From Periconia sp. R9002 (lineage: Eukaryota; Ascomycota; Dothideomycetes; Pleosporales; Periconiaceae): a stretch of 64,000 nucleotides of DNA. Positions 46,098 through 57,361 of this stretch are shown here, one piece after another (position 1 is the stretch's first letter; each line of letters opens with the position of its first letter). Under the pieces are notes generated by a model. That model had not been told where the DNA came from. It saw only the letters and a list, made by a program, of their open reading frames with translations, and ran no database searches. Made by a program: the position numbers and the translations under genes. The stretch spans positions 62,001 to 126,000 of the forward strand of contig JAMAHW010000037.1 in NCBI GenBank assembly GCA_023627715.1. The letters run 5' to 3'.

Positions 46098-47320
46098 GGT
46101 GTTTTCTTTCCAGCTCTTCTCAACATTCATGGGTTCAGGAAACGGCGAAATGCATTATGGGGCGACGGCTCAGGGATAGCCATTGCACAAAAAAGATAGC
46201 AATGCGATCCTTTTGAAAGTCAAATGACTATGCGATACCACTGCGAGCTCGATTGCGATGTATGGTCTACCTAGTGTACAGCCGGCCTCTGGAGCAGTAC
46301 TTGTAGGCGACTGGTCTGAATGGAGTTCCATTCCTGGCTGCTGACGATCGATTGAGTCTATGACTTGAATGAATGCTCTTTACTTGTTTATACCATGTCC
46401 GTTTGGAATCCCGATGTTGATCTAGTACTATGTTCCATGCACGCCCACTTGGTGAAGATGAAAGCTATATTAACTAGGTAGATAGACTAGTTCGCATGGC
46501 CCACAGGGCGGGTGGAAGTATGAGGGTGATGGCAGATGAGGACATGGAGGTGTAGTAGCAGTCGGACCTTCCTCCCCCATGCAGGCATGTGGATATGGCA
46601 GGCGAGATATTCCGTCAATATCCTCCGGTGCCTTCCTTCCAAGGTCCCATGCGACCGGGTGACTCCGACTCTGACTCCGTTCTCCATCCAGCCATCATCC
46701 ATCCATCCATCCTTTTGCAATTGCGTACCTATCTAACTTTAGTCTTATGCGCGGACTGAATTTCTAGGTGAAAATCGTTTCATTTCGTTGTCGTGTCGTG
46801 TTTGTTGTCTGCGTCTTCCAGGGTCCTGCAGCGAAAGGCTCGTCTCGAACAAGGCGCGATTGACTGATCTGAATCATCTGATTGATTGACGTGGATTGCG
46901 TTGGAACATTACTTCAACGAGGTCACGAGTCGACGTGACATCTGGACGGATCAATTGGTTGACTGATCGTTATCATTCCCCCATCCCATTAGTAAGTGGT
47001 TGGAACACAGCTATCGCAACCATTCGGCAGGACTGAAGACGGAGGGCGTGAAGCTTGGTTCTTCTGCGGCGGTGCAGCGGCTGATTCCCGGCGCCCGCGC
47101 GTGTGGTGACTGGTGACTAGGCGGACCCTCCGTCGCGAAGAAGAGGAGAGAGCACGCACGTCTGAGCGAGCAGGAAAACTAAAACATTTATCGTGCTCTG
47201 TGCCCCGCCACCGCCCGACACCGCACCTTTTCCTGGAGCCCCGGAATTCCCACAGCGATATCGGTTTGGCTTTGGCTTGCTTTGTGCTTGTGCAGCTGCT
47301 ACCATTGGTATCGACCAGCC
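46098..47320. other. Intergenic, uL14 to Zn2Cys6 factor
   Basis: 1.2 kb with short CATCCATC runs near 46690 and a GC-rich part just before the regulator gene (about 47040-47320), probably its leader. No gene is supported. Confidence 0.55.
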
Positions 47321-50014
47321 ATGCTCCAAAGCCCGACTCAAGGCCATCCTTCGCTCTCTTCGTACGCGACGAGTCCCCCGCAGAGCGCCTCCGCCCGCTC
47401 CCAGACCTTCAAGCGCCCCGCCAGCAGCGACGACGACGACAACGACGATGACAATACTGCCCACGGTCGCGGCCCCCAACGCCGGAGTACTGTCGTCAAG
47501 CGCGCATGTAACGAGTGCCGGCAGCAGAAGGTGCGTTTGTCTTCTTATCATGACCATGAGATCGGATGCTTCATACGCGCAGCACACTGATTTAGGCACG
47601 CAAACATTCTTGTACGGCTCGCACGACATGTAGCATTGTGCCCTCGTCTCACGATGAAAAAGACAATTGCGCCACAAAACTGACCATTCCTTTTTTTATG
47701 TTTCTCTCCTCTATCTGCTTCGCATTCAAACTCTATGAAAATATACATGCATGCAGACAGGCTAACTGGTTCCCCCAGCTCAAATGCAATGTCCAGCAAG
47801 ACCCCTTCGTTGCTTGCGCCCGTTGCGTGAAGCAGAATCTGAAATGCGTCATCGAGCCAAACTTCAAGCGTGTGGGCAAGCGCACCCGCAATGCCGAGAT
47901 GGAGAAAGAGATGGAATATCTGCGTGACCAATTGGCAATGTACCAGAAGGTCCACGGCATACTGCCAAACAACGCCAACAACCACGGCAACAATAACCAT
48001 CATTCTCAATATACCCAGCAGCATGCACAACAAGCACAAACTACCCAGCCACCAATGCAACCCTTGTTGAGTACGCCAATACCTACGAATGAGACTGCTC
48101 GCTATCTATCGGCGCCCGTGGAGGACGATGCATTCTTGCAGACACAGCATCAGCAGGTTGCTGCGACCTCTTTGCTAGACCTTCGCAGCGGTTCGCCCAT
48201 GATGCACACCTTGGAAAACGTCCGCCTTTCACCCTCCCAGGTCAACGACCTCTTTTCTGTCTTCTTTGAGCACTATCATCCATTCCTGCCCTTCCTGGAC
48301 CCCCTGCGCTCACCCGATGATGTATGCTCCAAAGACAACAGGCTTCTCTTCTGGGCCATTATTAGCGTCGCTGCTCGTCACTATAACAAGGACACGGGTC
48401 TGCTGAAACGTTTGAAGGAGCCGTTGACGGACCTGATATGGACAACTATCAAAGGACAGAATAACCACCACGTTGTGAAAGCTCTCTGTCTACTTTGCTA
48501 CTGGCCACTTCCCCAGCGTCGCACTGTGTCCGATCCCACATTCATGCTTTGTGGAATCATGATGCAGCTTGCACTACAGATCGGCCTTCACCAACCAACC
48601 CACCCACAAGACTTTTCGAGGAAGAAAGTGCGCTTACAAGTTGAGGATATACAGGACCGACTGAGAACGTGGGCGGTTTGCAACATTGTTGCGCAAACGT
48701 AAGTTTGCTGTATCCCTAATTAGCCCAGATTACTCATTAGTAAACAGTGTATCCACCGGCCATGGACAACCTTCAATCACGTTATATGACTCCACGCTCG
48801 ACTTTAGGACGGACGACGAGGATCATATGCGTATCATCACTCCAGACTTGTTTGTTCGACTACGCCAGGAGATGGCTGCAAGCCGCATAAACAAGCTCCT
48901 CTACTCCACAACTAGCCACCGTTTTGCCGATAGTGCTGCAATAACATATATGAATCTGGAGGCCGGACGGTTGAAGGAGGAGCGGGGTGTTCTAGATGGT
49001 GTCCATCGATGTATGTATACCACATATCAAAGTGCGATTGACCTCACTAACCACAAACTAGGGCTCGAAGAACTCCATCATCACGCCATCACTTTGCATC
49101 TATATCTCTACTCATTCTTCAGTCAGGAACCCCGCATGGAACGCCAAAACAATTTAGTCGCTCTATACTATGCGGCCAAGACGTTCCTTGATCACGTGTT
49201 CACGCTGCAGCGAGAAAACAAACTCATATATGCACCGTATCATATTATGCAGATGGCGCTCGCAGCAGGCTTTGCCCTCCTGAAACTGCTCAATTCTGAT
49301 CTCGCGGCTAGGCTCCCATCAGAAGGTCGACAGTTTGTTTTGCAGACGGTCGAAGCCCTTAGAAAATCGAAAGTGGAAACGAACGACCTCTACGATCGTT
49401 TTGCGGAAGTGTTAGCACAGCTCTGGAAAGAGAGTTCTAGGGGCCGAAGCTTGCATAGCATGTCGCAATCTCCTGTTGTTAGCAACACAGGACTTTCAAC
49501 CATGTTCAACGCTCAACCTCAAACAACCCCAAAGGCCGAACAATCATCAGGTCACCGTAGAGACAGTTCTAGTACGCCATCTTCCCGTTAGTCATATAAA
49601 GAAGCTGCGCTAACATTTATCACAGGTGTATTTGAAGATCCGCTAGGGCTTATTGTTCGAAGCCGTATGAGCTTGAGTGTAGTCCACGACTGTGTCTGGC
49701 GGTGGCGGGAATCCCAGCTTAGTAACCCCGGTGAACATTTGGACCAAATCATCCGCGACGGTCCCACAAACCTGGATGATTCGTCCAATTCCACGCCACC
49801 TGCCGATGTTGTCGTGGAAAATCCGGCTCACAGCTTGCCCAGCTTCAATCCCCATCTCAACACTCTCAGCATGCCACTGGCGCTTCCTAACGGCCTTGCC
49901 AGCGCCAACAGCTACGAGTTTTTCGATTCGGTGAGCTGGATGCTCGAAGCGCAGAACGATTGGAACGGGCATCAATATGGCAGCGGGCCGTTCTCGCACG
50001 ATTTCACCACTTAG
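47321..50014 (+). CDS. Zn(II)2Cys6 transcription factor
   Basis: A fungal binuclear zinc-cluster regulator. Five exons (47321-47530, 47779-48698, 48748-49010, 49062-49586, 49626-50014; introns 248, 49, 51 and 39 bp) give 768 residues. The cluster is C63-x2-C66-x6-C73-x9-C83-x2-C86-x6-C93, split by the first intron between CNECRQQK and LKCN. It is followed by a linker and a heptad-like helix (EMEKEMEYLRDQLAMYQ), a Gln/Asn/His-rich stretch, and the middle homology region (LFSVFFEHYHPFLPFLDPL, RLLFWAIISVAARHY). The C-terminus is Ser/Pro/Asn-rich. The layout recalls War1-type weak-acid-stress regulators, but that assignment is only a suggestion. The third intron (49011-49061) is stop-free and divisible by three; splicing gives VHRWLEELHHHAI. 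The 39-bp last intron is near the lower size limit. Confidence 0.88.
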
Positions 50015-50421
50015 TTGGATGGTGGTGAAGTGGAGTAGAGCTCCAATTGATGCAGCGGCAATGGAAAGCAAACCAGCTTGAAGCCCGTCAGATGAACCTC
50101 GTTGTGCGCAGCATGCCTCGTGATATCTGCCAAATGTTGAGCCGGATGCTCGACCAAACCTGAAAACAAGCTTGCTTGCTCGCAGCAGTTGATCCCCTGC
50201 CTGCAAGTTGAGATTGTTGATGGATTCGCTAGAACGCAGAACGGCAAAGTGTGTTCCTATACCATGGTGTCCTGACTCTGGGTTTAGTTCCTTGCTCACC
50301 TGCTTGTTAACCGTTGGAAGCAAATACAAGCTTCGAGCTCCCCCCCTCTTCCCCAGGGGGTTGGGACTGAATATTCCCCGTTCTCCTTGTTTTCTTTCCG
50401 TTCTTCCTTTTTTTTTATATA

Positions 50422-50439
50422 CCCCCCCCCCCCCCCCCC
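50422..50439. repeat. Poly-C homopolymer (18 nt)
   Basis: An uninterrupted C18 run in a pyrimidine-rich 3' flank. The length may be unstable. Confidence 0.85.
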
Positions 50440-50655
50440 AACAGAGGCTTGTCCCCACAGTCGCTACTTCTCTTTCTTTTCTCCTTTCACCTCTACTAAC
50501 TCTCTCCCCCTCTCCTAGCCAAACTCTCTCCGCTTTCGGTTTGTCATTATGGATTCAATGGGAATTTGTTCATGGACTTAGCGCGGTGTTTATGGAGTTT
50601 TTTTTTTCTTCTCACCCCTTTTTCTTGGGGGTTCTTTTTCTTTTTGGGACAAGTA

Positions 50656-50688
50656 GGGTTAGGAATTAGGAATTAGGAATTAGGAACT
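50656..50688. repeat. Tandem GGAATTA repeat
   Basis: A 7-nt unit (TTAGGAA) repeated about four times, beginning with the telomere-like word AGGGTTAGG. Probably a local slippage repeat. Confidence 0.75.
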
Positions 50689-51397
50689 TGAATTTGAAGT
50701 TGAAACATTGCCTGCGTGCGATGACCGCCGCCGCGGCGAGAAATTTTTTCTACTCAGGATGAATGAAAGTGTGATTTGCTTGATTTGCTTGATTGATTGG
50801 TGTGTTTTGGTTTTGTATAGGTTGGTGTTGATGTTGGTGGAGTGGGTTATTATTGTATGCGTTTTTGTGAGGTATGATGTTGCTTCTTCTTCGTCTTCTC
50901 GCGTGAAAGTATTTGGTCCTGCACGTATGTATGTACGTCTGTGTATGGGAGGTGGAAATGTTTGTCTCTTTTTTGGGTTCGCTGTATGTGGGTAGGTAGA
51001 AGTAGGTGTACCTGTAAACCGATGTGAATGTCTGGAGGGAGGGAAGGGGTGTAAGTGAGTATTTAAGTTACTAGGGAAGAAGGTTGGGGAGAAGGGAAAA
51101 CTGAGAGTACGTATGGAACATATAAATGTATGTAGGATTTGCAATGGAACTAGCTAGGTATTTATTCTGATACTTGTGATGATGATTCCCGGCGCCTCCC
51201 CCAAAAAAGGAAAAGAACGCATTGTATCGAAACGAGGGGGACCGAGCGAGAGAGGGGAAAAAGGAAGCAAAGTCAATACACCACCCTAAAATCACGCCAG
51301 GGAAAAAAAAACGAAACAGAAACGCCCAATCGTAATGCAAACACAAAATGCTCATACACAGTGGAACTCGATCCTCTTCATCCCCCTTTAATCAGGC

Positions 51398-53179
51398 CTA
51401 ATGTCCGCAATCACACCCCCGTCCATGCACCAACCCCCTCTTCTTATTATCCCCGCCATACGAAGCAATGTGCGTCTGTCCATCCAACCTCTCACCCTCC
51501 TCAGGCAGATTCCCCATCCAGCCCATGCTCGTGCCGTTCGGGCCAGACGCCATCAACCCCACGCCCTTGTCCCTCAACTCGTTCGTAACAGCCTCGACAT
51601 CGACGTCCAGGTAATCGCGCAGGAAAGCGCCGACCTCGGTGTTCTCGTGGTTGCCGACGAGCGGGGCGGCTTGCTTGGGGTCGGAGGAGTAGATGTTGAC
51701 GTCGGCGGCGGAATGGCCGTGCGTGGACCACCCCGTCTGCGAGCGCCGCGAGACGAGGTCGGCGAAGGTGTAGAGGGCGATTTCGGGGCTGTCGATGAGG
51801 CTTTGGACGTCTTCTTTCTTGTAGTCGTGGATGCCCAGTCCCTTCTTGATGGCGGATTCAAGGAAGGCGGTTTGGTCTGCTTTAGAGGGGTCGTTGAGTA
51901 GGTATTTGTTGTATTCTTGGTGGAGACGTTCGGCTGAGTGGCTGGCGTTGGCCAGGGGTCCCGGGTACCAGACGTACTCTGGGTATGTGGAGTGGAGTTG
52001 GCGGGCGGCGGATAGACCTCCTGTTTCGTGATCCGAGGTCGCGACCATGAGGCCTTGGGTTGAATCCTTTTCGAGGAAGGAGAGGACCGAGGTCATGGCT
52101 TTGTCGTAGGCGAGGACTTCGTGGACTTGAGCAGCCGGGTCATTGTGATGGCCTGCGTGGTCGATGCGCGAGCCTTCCACCATGAGGAAGAAGCCCTTGT
52201 CGCTGTCCCGGGTGGCTTCACTGAGGGCTTTGAGGGCTACTTCGGCCATTTCGTGAAGAGATGGATAGATGTCGTTTTCATTGCGGCGGTCGATTTCATA
52301 AGGAATGTCTGTTTCAGCAAAGAGACCGAGCATGGGGAATTTGAGCGCGCTTCCGCCTTTGAGGCCATCAAAAGCCTTCCTGTCGGAGATGTAGTTGAAT
52401 CCGTTCTTCTTAGCCATGTCCACAATATCCTTGTCGTCTGCTCTGCAAGAATCTTCAGTCGAGTTTGGCAAGAAATGGCAGCGCCCGCCACCAAACATCA
52501 AGTCCACCACCCTGCCAAGCGGGTAGTCTCCGACCATTTGCTCTGCGATCCTGTCCTCTTCCATTCGCATATTCACATGCGCCGCAAAACACGCGGGCGT
52601 AGCATCCGTAATCCTCGTAGTGACTACCAGACCAGTCATGTATCCTGCCTTTTTGGCTGCCTCCAATACGGTTCCGCATGGCTGATGATCGGGGGTAACA
52701 GAGATAGCACCGTTATAACTCTTCTGTGCACAAGAGAAAGCCGTAGCACCCGCTGCCGAATCTGTAATCAATGACGACGACGATCGTGTACGCGACTGCC
52801 CGATCAGATGTTGATCAATAACCAATTGCTCGCTAAATGGCGCCCCGTTCTTGAACTGCATATAACTCCTCGTAAGACTCAAGCTGGTGGGCCCCATGCC
52901 ATCAGACACCATGAATATCAAGTTCTTCTTCTCGCTGGGAGTGCTCTCGCTCGGCTTGGAACTGGTGTTTGACTGATACACGACTGCAAGGACGATGACT
53001 AGGATTGTTGCCACGACAGCCCATACAAAGAGACCGACCTCACGCCAGAACTTCCATGTTCGAGGCCCGGAGTAGTCGCGGTTCGTGTGTTGGCCAGTAA
53101 GCAGAGCATCTTCTTCGGCGAGGTCGCGCGAGTGTTCGGAGGAAGGGCGGCCGGATAGAAGGGGGCGGTCGCCAGCCAT
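51398..53179 (-). CDS. pho8: Vacuolar alkaline phosphatase Pho8
   Basis: A repressible alkaline phosphatase of the vacuolar membrane that releases phosphate from esters and recycles phosphate. A single exon of 593 residues. A cytoplasmic N-terminal tail (RPLLSG, DALLTG: acidic di-leucine-like sorting signals) precedes one membrane anchor (about 48-68, FVWAVVATILVIVLAVVY), making it a type II membrane protein. The catalytic domain begins NLIFMVSDGMG with a metal-binding Asp and contains the nucleophile Ser141 in LITDSAAGATAFS. It also has metal-ligand motifs VEGSRIDHAGHHND, ATSDHETGG and STHGHSAADV. The C-terminal end is Gly/His-rich (GRGCDCGH). The length and motif order match fungal Pho8. 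Identity is strong. Confidence 0.95.
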   Translation of the reverse strand: MAGDRPLLSGRPSSEHSRDLAEEDALLTGQHTNRDYSGPRTWKFWREVGLFVWAVVATILVIVLAVVYQSNTSSKPSESTPSEKKNLIFMVSDGMGPTSLSLTRSYMQFKNGAPFSEQLVIDQHLIGQSRTRSSSSLITDSAAGATAFSCAQKSYNGAISVTPDHQPCGTVLEAAKKAGYMTGLVVTTRITDATPACFAAHVNMRMEEDRIAEQMVGDYPLGRVVDLMFGGGRCHFLPNSTEDSCRADDKDIVDMAKKNGFNYISDRKAFDGLKGGSALKFPMLGLFAETDIPYEIDRRNENDIYPSLHEMAEVALKALSEATRDSDKGFFLMVEGSRIDHAGHHNDPAAQVHEVLAYDKAMTSVLSFLEKDSTQGLMVATSDHETGGLSAARQLHSTYPEYVWYPGPLANASHSAERLHQEYNKYLLNDPSKADQTAFLESAIKKGLGIHDYKKEDVQSLIDSPEIALYTFADLVSRRSQTGWSTHGHSAADVNIYSSDPKQAAPLVGNHENTEVGAFLRDYLDVDVEAVTNELRDKGVGLMASGPNGTSMGWMGNLPEEGERLDGQTHIASYGGDNKKRGLVHGRGCDCGH

Positions 53180-53785
53180 GGCGGTCAGTTGTAAGTGAAA
53201 ACGTCAACTCGCGAGTGGTTGGTAAAGAGAAGGGTATATAAACAGAAACGAAAAGAACTAAAGGGAGCGTAGGTTGTGTTCAAATGTTAAGCAATCCCCA
53301 AGAGCCTCGTGGTCGATGGACTCGACGTCAGACGGAAGCCTAACGAATTCGGTTTAGATTATCTTGGCAGGCAAGCGCTTCATGCCTGACACACCAGCAA
53401 TTGAAGATGTTTCCTTCATCGCCGGTCACCTGAACATAGAGTGTGACGACTGCATATCGTCATGTGTTTTGCTTTGGTGGATTCAGTCAGGGGTCTCTCA
53501 TATTCTTCTCCAGCACTGCATACGCTAACTTCTGCCTCTTTCAAAAAGATCTGCAGGTGAAAGAGGCTGCGAGTAAACACATCGATGCACTCTATTGATG
53601 CAAACTAGAAACACTTCATCGCAAGTTAAAAGCGCAATAACCAAATGAATAATCTCAACAACAAATAGAGCAAAATGCATGCAACCACGCGGATATCAGT
53701 GAATCAGAAAGTAAGAAATATCCAACAAAGAGCGCCGGTGCTTTCCCTACAGCGACTTGCACTGCAATTTCAGTTTGCCCGTCAC
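53180..53785. other. Spacer, Pho8 / CFEM-like gene
   Basis: Pho8 promoter and the CFEM-like gene's 3' flank, both on the minus strand. No gene is supported. Confidence 0.55.
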
Positions 53786-54680
53786 CTACGCTTTCGTTCT
53801 ATAATATACGCCTTGTGCTCCAACCTGCTGGTTCGCTTGCATCTTCTTCTGTTGCTTGTGCTTATAGATTTTGAAACCAATACCAAAGATCAAACCAAGC
53901 ACAGAGCAACTAGCAGACACAACAACACCTATAAATGCGCCCTTGCTCAAACCTGCAATCTTCTCTTCAACTCCATCAGTCGAGGGTGAAGAGCTACCGC
54001 CTGAGCTGGGTTGTGAGGAGGAGCCCGGTGTATTGGAAGGGGATGTGGTTGCTCTAGCGAGTGTTGAGGTCTGGCGTGACGATGCGGCTGGAGACTTTGG
54101 TTAGAGAGATAGTTTAGCTGATATTGAAGGGAGTGGAACTTGCCTCCTGTTGTCGATGCTAACGAACCAGCGCTCGTTGGCAAGGGTTGATCAGCGCCCT
54201 CAGGTTTGTATGCCGTTCCTAAAGCTTGTTTGCAGTATCCTTGATACACACTTGTCCCCGCCTCGATATCACTATGCTGCGGCGTCGTGCAGAGAAATGT
54301 GGCGCAACTTGCGATAACTTTGATGAAGTTAGTGAACATACTCATCGCGGTCTTCGTTCTTCTCGCATTGAAGTAACGGTTTATACTGTTATTGTCAAAA
54401 GGAAATGCTTACATGAATGAGCATAACCGGCGCTCGCTCCTCGGCAGTAGCAGCCGTTGATCCAAGGTGCTGAGCAAGACAGATGCACGGCTAGATCTCC
54501 TCCGATCTTGGGAGTGTCATTGTCTCCGATATCCCACAAACATTGGTTGATACAGGCCGGTAAGAGTTGATAGCCTTTGTCCGCTTTGATAGTAGCACCC
54601 AGAGTTGCCGGATCAGTGAGTTGACAAAATGCAGCGGTATATAAACCCAAGAGGGTCGCAACAAGCGCGATGAGATGCAT
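53786..54680 (-). CDS. CFEM-like secreted/membrane protein
   Basis: A Cys-rich extracellular protein with one membrane span. Exons 54413-54680, 54144-54317 and 53786-54087 give 247 residues. A signal peptide is clear (MHLIALVATLLGLYTAAF). Eight cysteines follow in CFEM-like order (PACINQC, LSC, NGCYC, ASC, FLC, GYC). Then comes a Ser/Thr/Pro/Gly-rich stalk, a transmembrane helix (AFIGVVVSASCSVLGLIFGI) and a basic cytoplasmic tail (KIYKHKQQKK). CFEM proteins bind heme or act at the cell surface and in host interaction; which applies here is unknown. The first intron (54318-54412) is GT-AG. The second (54088-54143, 56 bp) starts with GC in the consensus AG/GCAAGT and has CTCTAAC before its CCAG end; only this junction gives the correct frame. 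A TATATA lies about 100 nt upstream. Confidence 0.82.
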
Positions 54681-56137
54681 CTTGCGCAGTTTCACAATAT
54701 AAAGTACGAGATATAGGATTAGTATAGGATGTTATGAAACAACATGAGCTCGATGTTGGACCAGGCTGCCCTTCCGTGTATATAGCGTTTACGGCCCGTG
54801 AGGCTGAATCTGATCTATCTAGCTCTTCATTGTTCGTTTAAATCTTGTTCTCCTTTTCTCCTGGCTCGCCCTGGACACTTCGGACAAAAGCAACGCTGCT
54901 GCTTATGCCTGATAGTGGCTTGGAAGCTATCGAAACTCCAGACTCCTCGTCCAAGATCGTGAAAACGAAGAGCTGAAGCGAGATCGACCAATCGTCGTAT
55001 CAGCCCAATTGCTGAGCCTTGTTTTGGCGCAAGAAGCCAAGCAGCCACCGAGTTTTCACACAGTTGGACGAATAACTGATAGGGTGCTAATTGATAAATT
55101 TGGAGATGGTTTGGATACCAAGACATAAGTCAACCCTACACAGTATGTGGAACTGTTCGATAATCGTGTCTTCGTATTTACGTTTTACATCATCACCTAC
55201 GTAGAGCTGTGAAGGTGCGGCCGATAAGCCCAACCTTCTACACTTCCCGAGTAATGCAGAACGCAGACAATGAGTTGGTGGGAAGTTGAATATGGCGAAA
55301 GCTATCATGGTCCTAGAACCGGTTGTTGTATGTGGCCGTGATGGCTTTGATAGGAGCCGCTCTTGACAATCCAAAGTGTACTACCCGCAATTCCAAGGTT
55401 CATAAGTATACGTACATTGGTCATCAGCAGGGGTATTGAGATTCTCCGACGAGCGTAAAAAGGCGCAGATGAAAGTTGCATTTCCATACCTCATTCGCAG
55501 CGCATGTAAGAGCAGATGCACATGCGGGCACCAAAAAGAGTTTAACTCCATTTGCTTAGTCATTCGCCATGTGCACATAAAACTCCTCATTCGGAGCCTC
55601 CTGGTTTGCTTCTTCAGAAAGTTGCACCCAGATTTTTCAGACCCAAACTTTTTTCACACCATAAGTTAACGGTTGTATTAGCTGGGGAGACCAAATAATC
55701 CTAGCTTTCCAAGAACTGCCGTCCTACTTGTGGGCTGGTGGTCCCGTGGCTTCGAGACATTCTTTTTCGAGAACGAAATTTTTGCCACTTCCTCTGCTGA
55801 ACTATTGTCTCCCGGCACAACACCGGCTCTAGCTATATAAACGTGTTGCATTTGTACATATTGATTCCTACCCCTACATTGTACATACTCTTCTTCGGCA
55901 TCGTTGATCGCGTGACGCATCTGCGGCTACAGACCTCTTTCGAGCCCTTGTATCCCGCAATATCCGCTCTGCACCTCCACCCCTCCGCCCGCTTCAACTC
56001 ATCTATTTGCTATTACCTGCCAACCGATACAATGGATGCATAGGCGTCTCTAAAGCGATTGCGCTCGCGCTCGCTTTGGAGCGAGTATCCCCCATATCAT
56101 AACATCACACCGTCACCTATTGCGCTTTGCACCCACA
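54681..56137. other. Intergenic with unresolved coding-like fragments
   Basis: Several overlapping minus-strand frames between 54827 and 55920 look somewhat protein-like (for example LAPYQLFVQLCENSVAAWLL at about 55020-55100 and LLLHALRMRYGNATFICAF at about 55470-55530). I could not join them with sound splice sites and phases without hitting stops. This may be a decayed gene or chance. The right end is the promoter of the next gene. Confidence 0.4.
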
Positions 56138-57061
56138 ATGGCGAGAACCGTGGCCACTAACGCGGCGAAAACGAAGAAGAAGCAGGCTGTCGTGCAGTCT
56201 GTTGGGACACGATACAAGACGAAAGACATTGATGAGTTGACCGCGCAGCTCGAGACAATGGGTCTTGATGGAGGTCCCGCCTCAGAGGATGAAGATGACG
56301 CTACATCCACCCCCGCCACCACACAAGACCTTCAACGGTTGAAGACGAAATCGTTCGCCTTCCTCGCCCTGCCTTACGAAATTCGCCTCCACATCTACGA
56401 GCTCCTTCTCTCCTTTCCTAAAACCCTCGACCTTGATCCATCGAACCCGCGCACCCTCATCCCCAACCTCCGCCTCTTCCTAGTCTCGCGCCAAATCCAC
56501 GCCGAGGCGAGTCGCGCGTTCTACAGCCTGAACACGTTCCGTATCTTCCCCATCCACGGTCGTTTCTTTCACGCAAAGTACCCACTTCTCGCGCGTTTAC
56601 CCGCGTCCTACAAAACGCACATCACAAAGCTCGAGCTAAGGCTCGGGCCTGGATGGACCAAACCGCCGAAAGGATGGGTGATTGACGAGCGTGACGGTAA
56701 CAGAAGACGGTTGCGGCTGGCGGATATACAGAACGTGAGGCTGCTCAAGGTTTTTGTTGAGTGTGATCCCGCGGCTTCGGAGGTGTTCAACGGATTCAGG
56801 CACAAGGAAGGGAGAGGGTTTTATACTGATTTTTGTGTGGACTTGTTGGATGGGTTGTTCGAGCATTTGCCTACTCTGGAGAGAGTCGAGTTCGACGGAT
56901 ATCCATCTGTCCCGCGGAACTCCCCGTTATTGACGGGATTGCTGGAGAAGACGAAGGCAGGTGGGAAGGGCATCCTGTGGGGTCCTGAGAGAGGCTGGGA
57001 CAAAGTTGTAGATGTAGATTTGGCGGGTGTGTTGATGAAAATGGGGATCGGAGCTTTGTGA
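56138..57061 (+). CDS. F-box-like fungal protein (single exon)
   Basis: 307 residues from the ATG at 56138. The N-terminus is basic (TNAAKTKKKQAVV) and then acidic (ASEDEDDATSTP). An F-box-like motif FLALPYEIRLHIYELLL lies at about 75-91, followed by NLRLFLVSRQIHAEASRAFY, the second signature of this fungal group, and a conserved middle and end. These proteins are common in filamentous fungi and are presumed adaptors or derivatives of SCF ubiquitin-ligase subunits. It differs clearly in sequence from the spliced F-box-like gene at 43.7 kb. The target is unknown. Confidence 0.82.
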   Translation: MARTVATNAAKTKKKQAVVQSVGTRYKTKDIDELTAQLETMGLDGGPASEDEDDATSTPATTQDLQRLKTKSFAFLALPYEIRLHIYELLLSFPKTLDLDPSNPRTLIPNLRLFLVSRQIHAEASRAFYSLNTFRIFPIHGRFFHAKYPLLARLPASYKTHITKLELRLGPGWTKPPKGWVIDERDGNRRRLRLADIQNVRLLKVFVECDPAASEVFNGFRHKEGRGFYTDFCVDLLDGLFEHLPTLERVEFDGYPSVPRNSPLLTGLLEKTKAGGKGILWGPERGWDKVVDVDLAGVLMKMGIGAL

Positions 57062-57361
57062 AGGAGCTTCTTGAAACCACGCGGATAGTATAGACAAAGT
57101 TTGATATAATTTCATAGCCCATATACAGCATTGAAGAATATTCAATAAAAGAAATTTTATGTCATTGCAACCATGTGTGCACACCCACAGCCAGGACGTT
57201 TCTGTGAACCAATACCGGTGTCGCTACAGCGAGCAATCTTATGGCTTTGCCATGTTATATTCTATCAAAACCGATAGTAGAATGTACATCCGAATTAACA
57301 TGAACAATGAATTCCTCAGAATATTACACCATTAGCAGTATTTTGCAGATGCTTAATCCCC

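Larger units (their letters stand above)
50015..51397. other. Convergent spacer, Zn2Cys6 factor / Pho8
   Basis: 3' flanks of two convergent genes. Contains a C18 run at 50422-50439, pyrimidine-rich segments (50330-50640) and three to four tandem copies of GGAATTA (about 50660-50687). No gene is supported. Confidence 0.55.

Noticed and set aside
51401..52774. Several long frames opposite Pho8
   Set aside because: They are antisense shadows of the conserved phosphatase codons.
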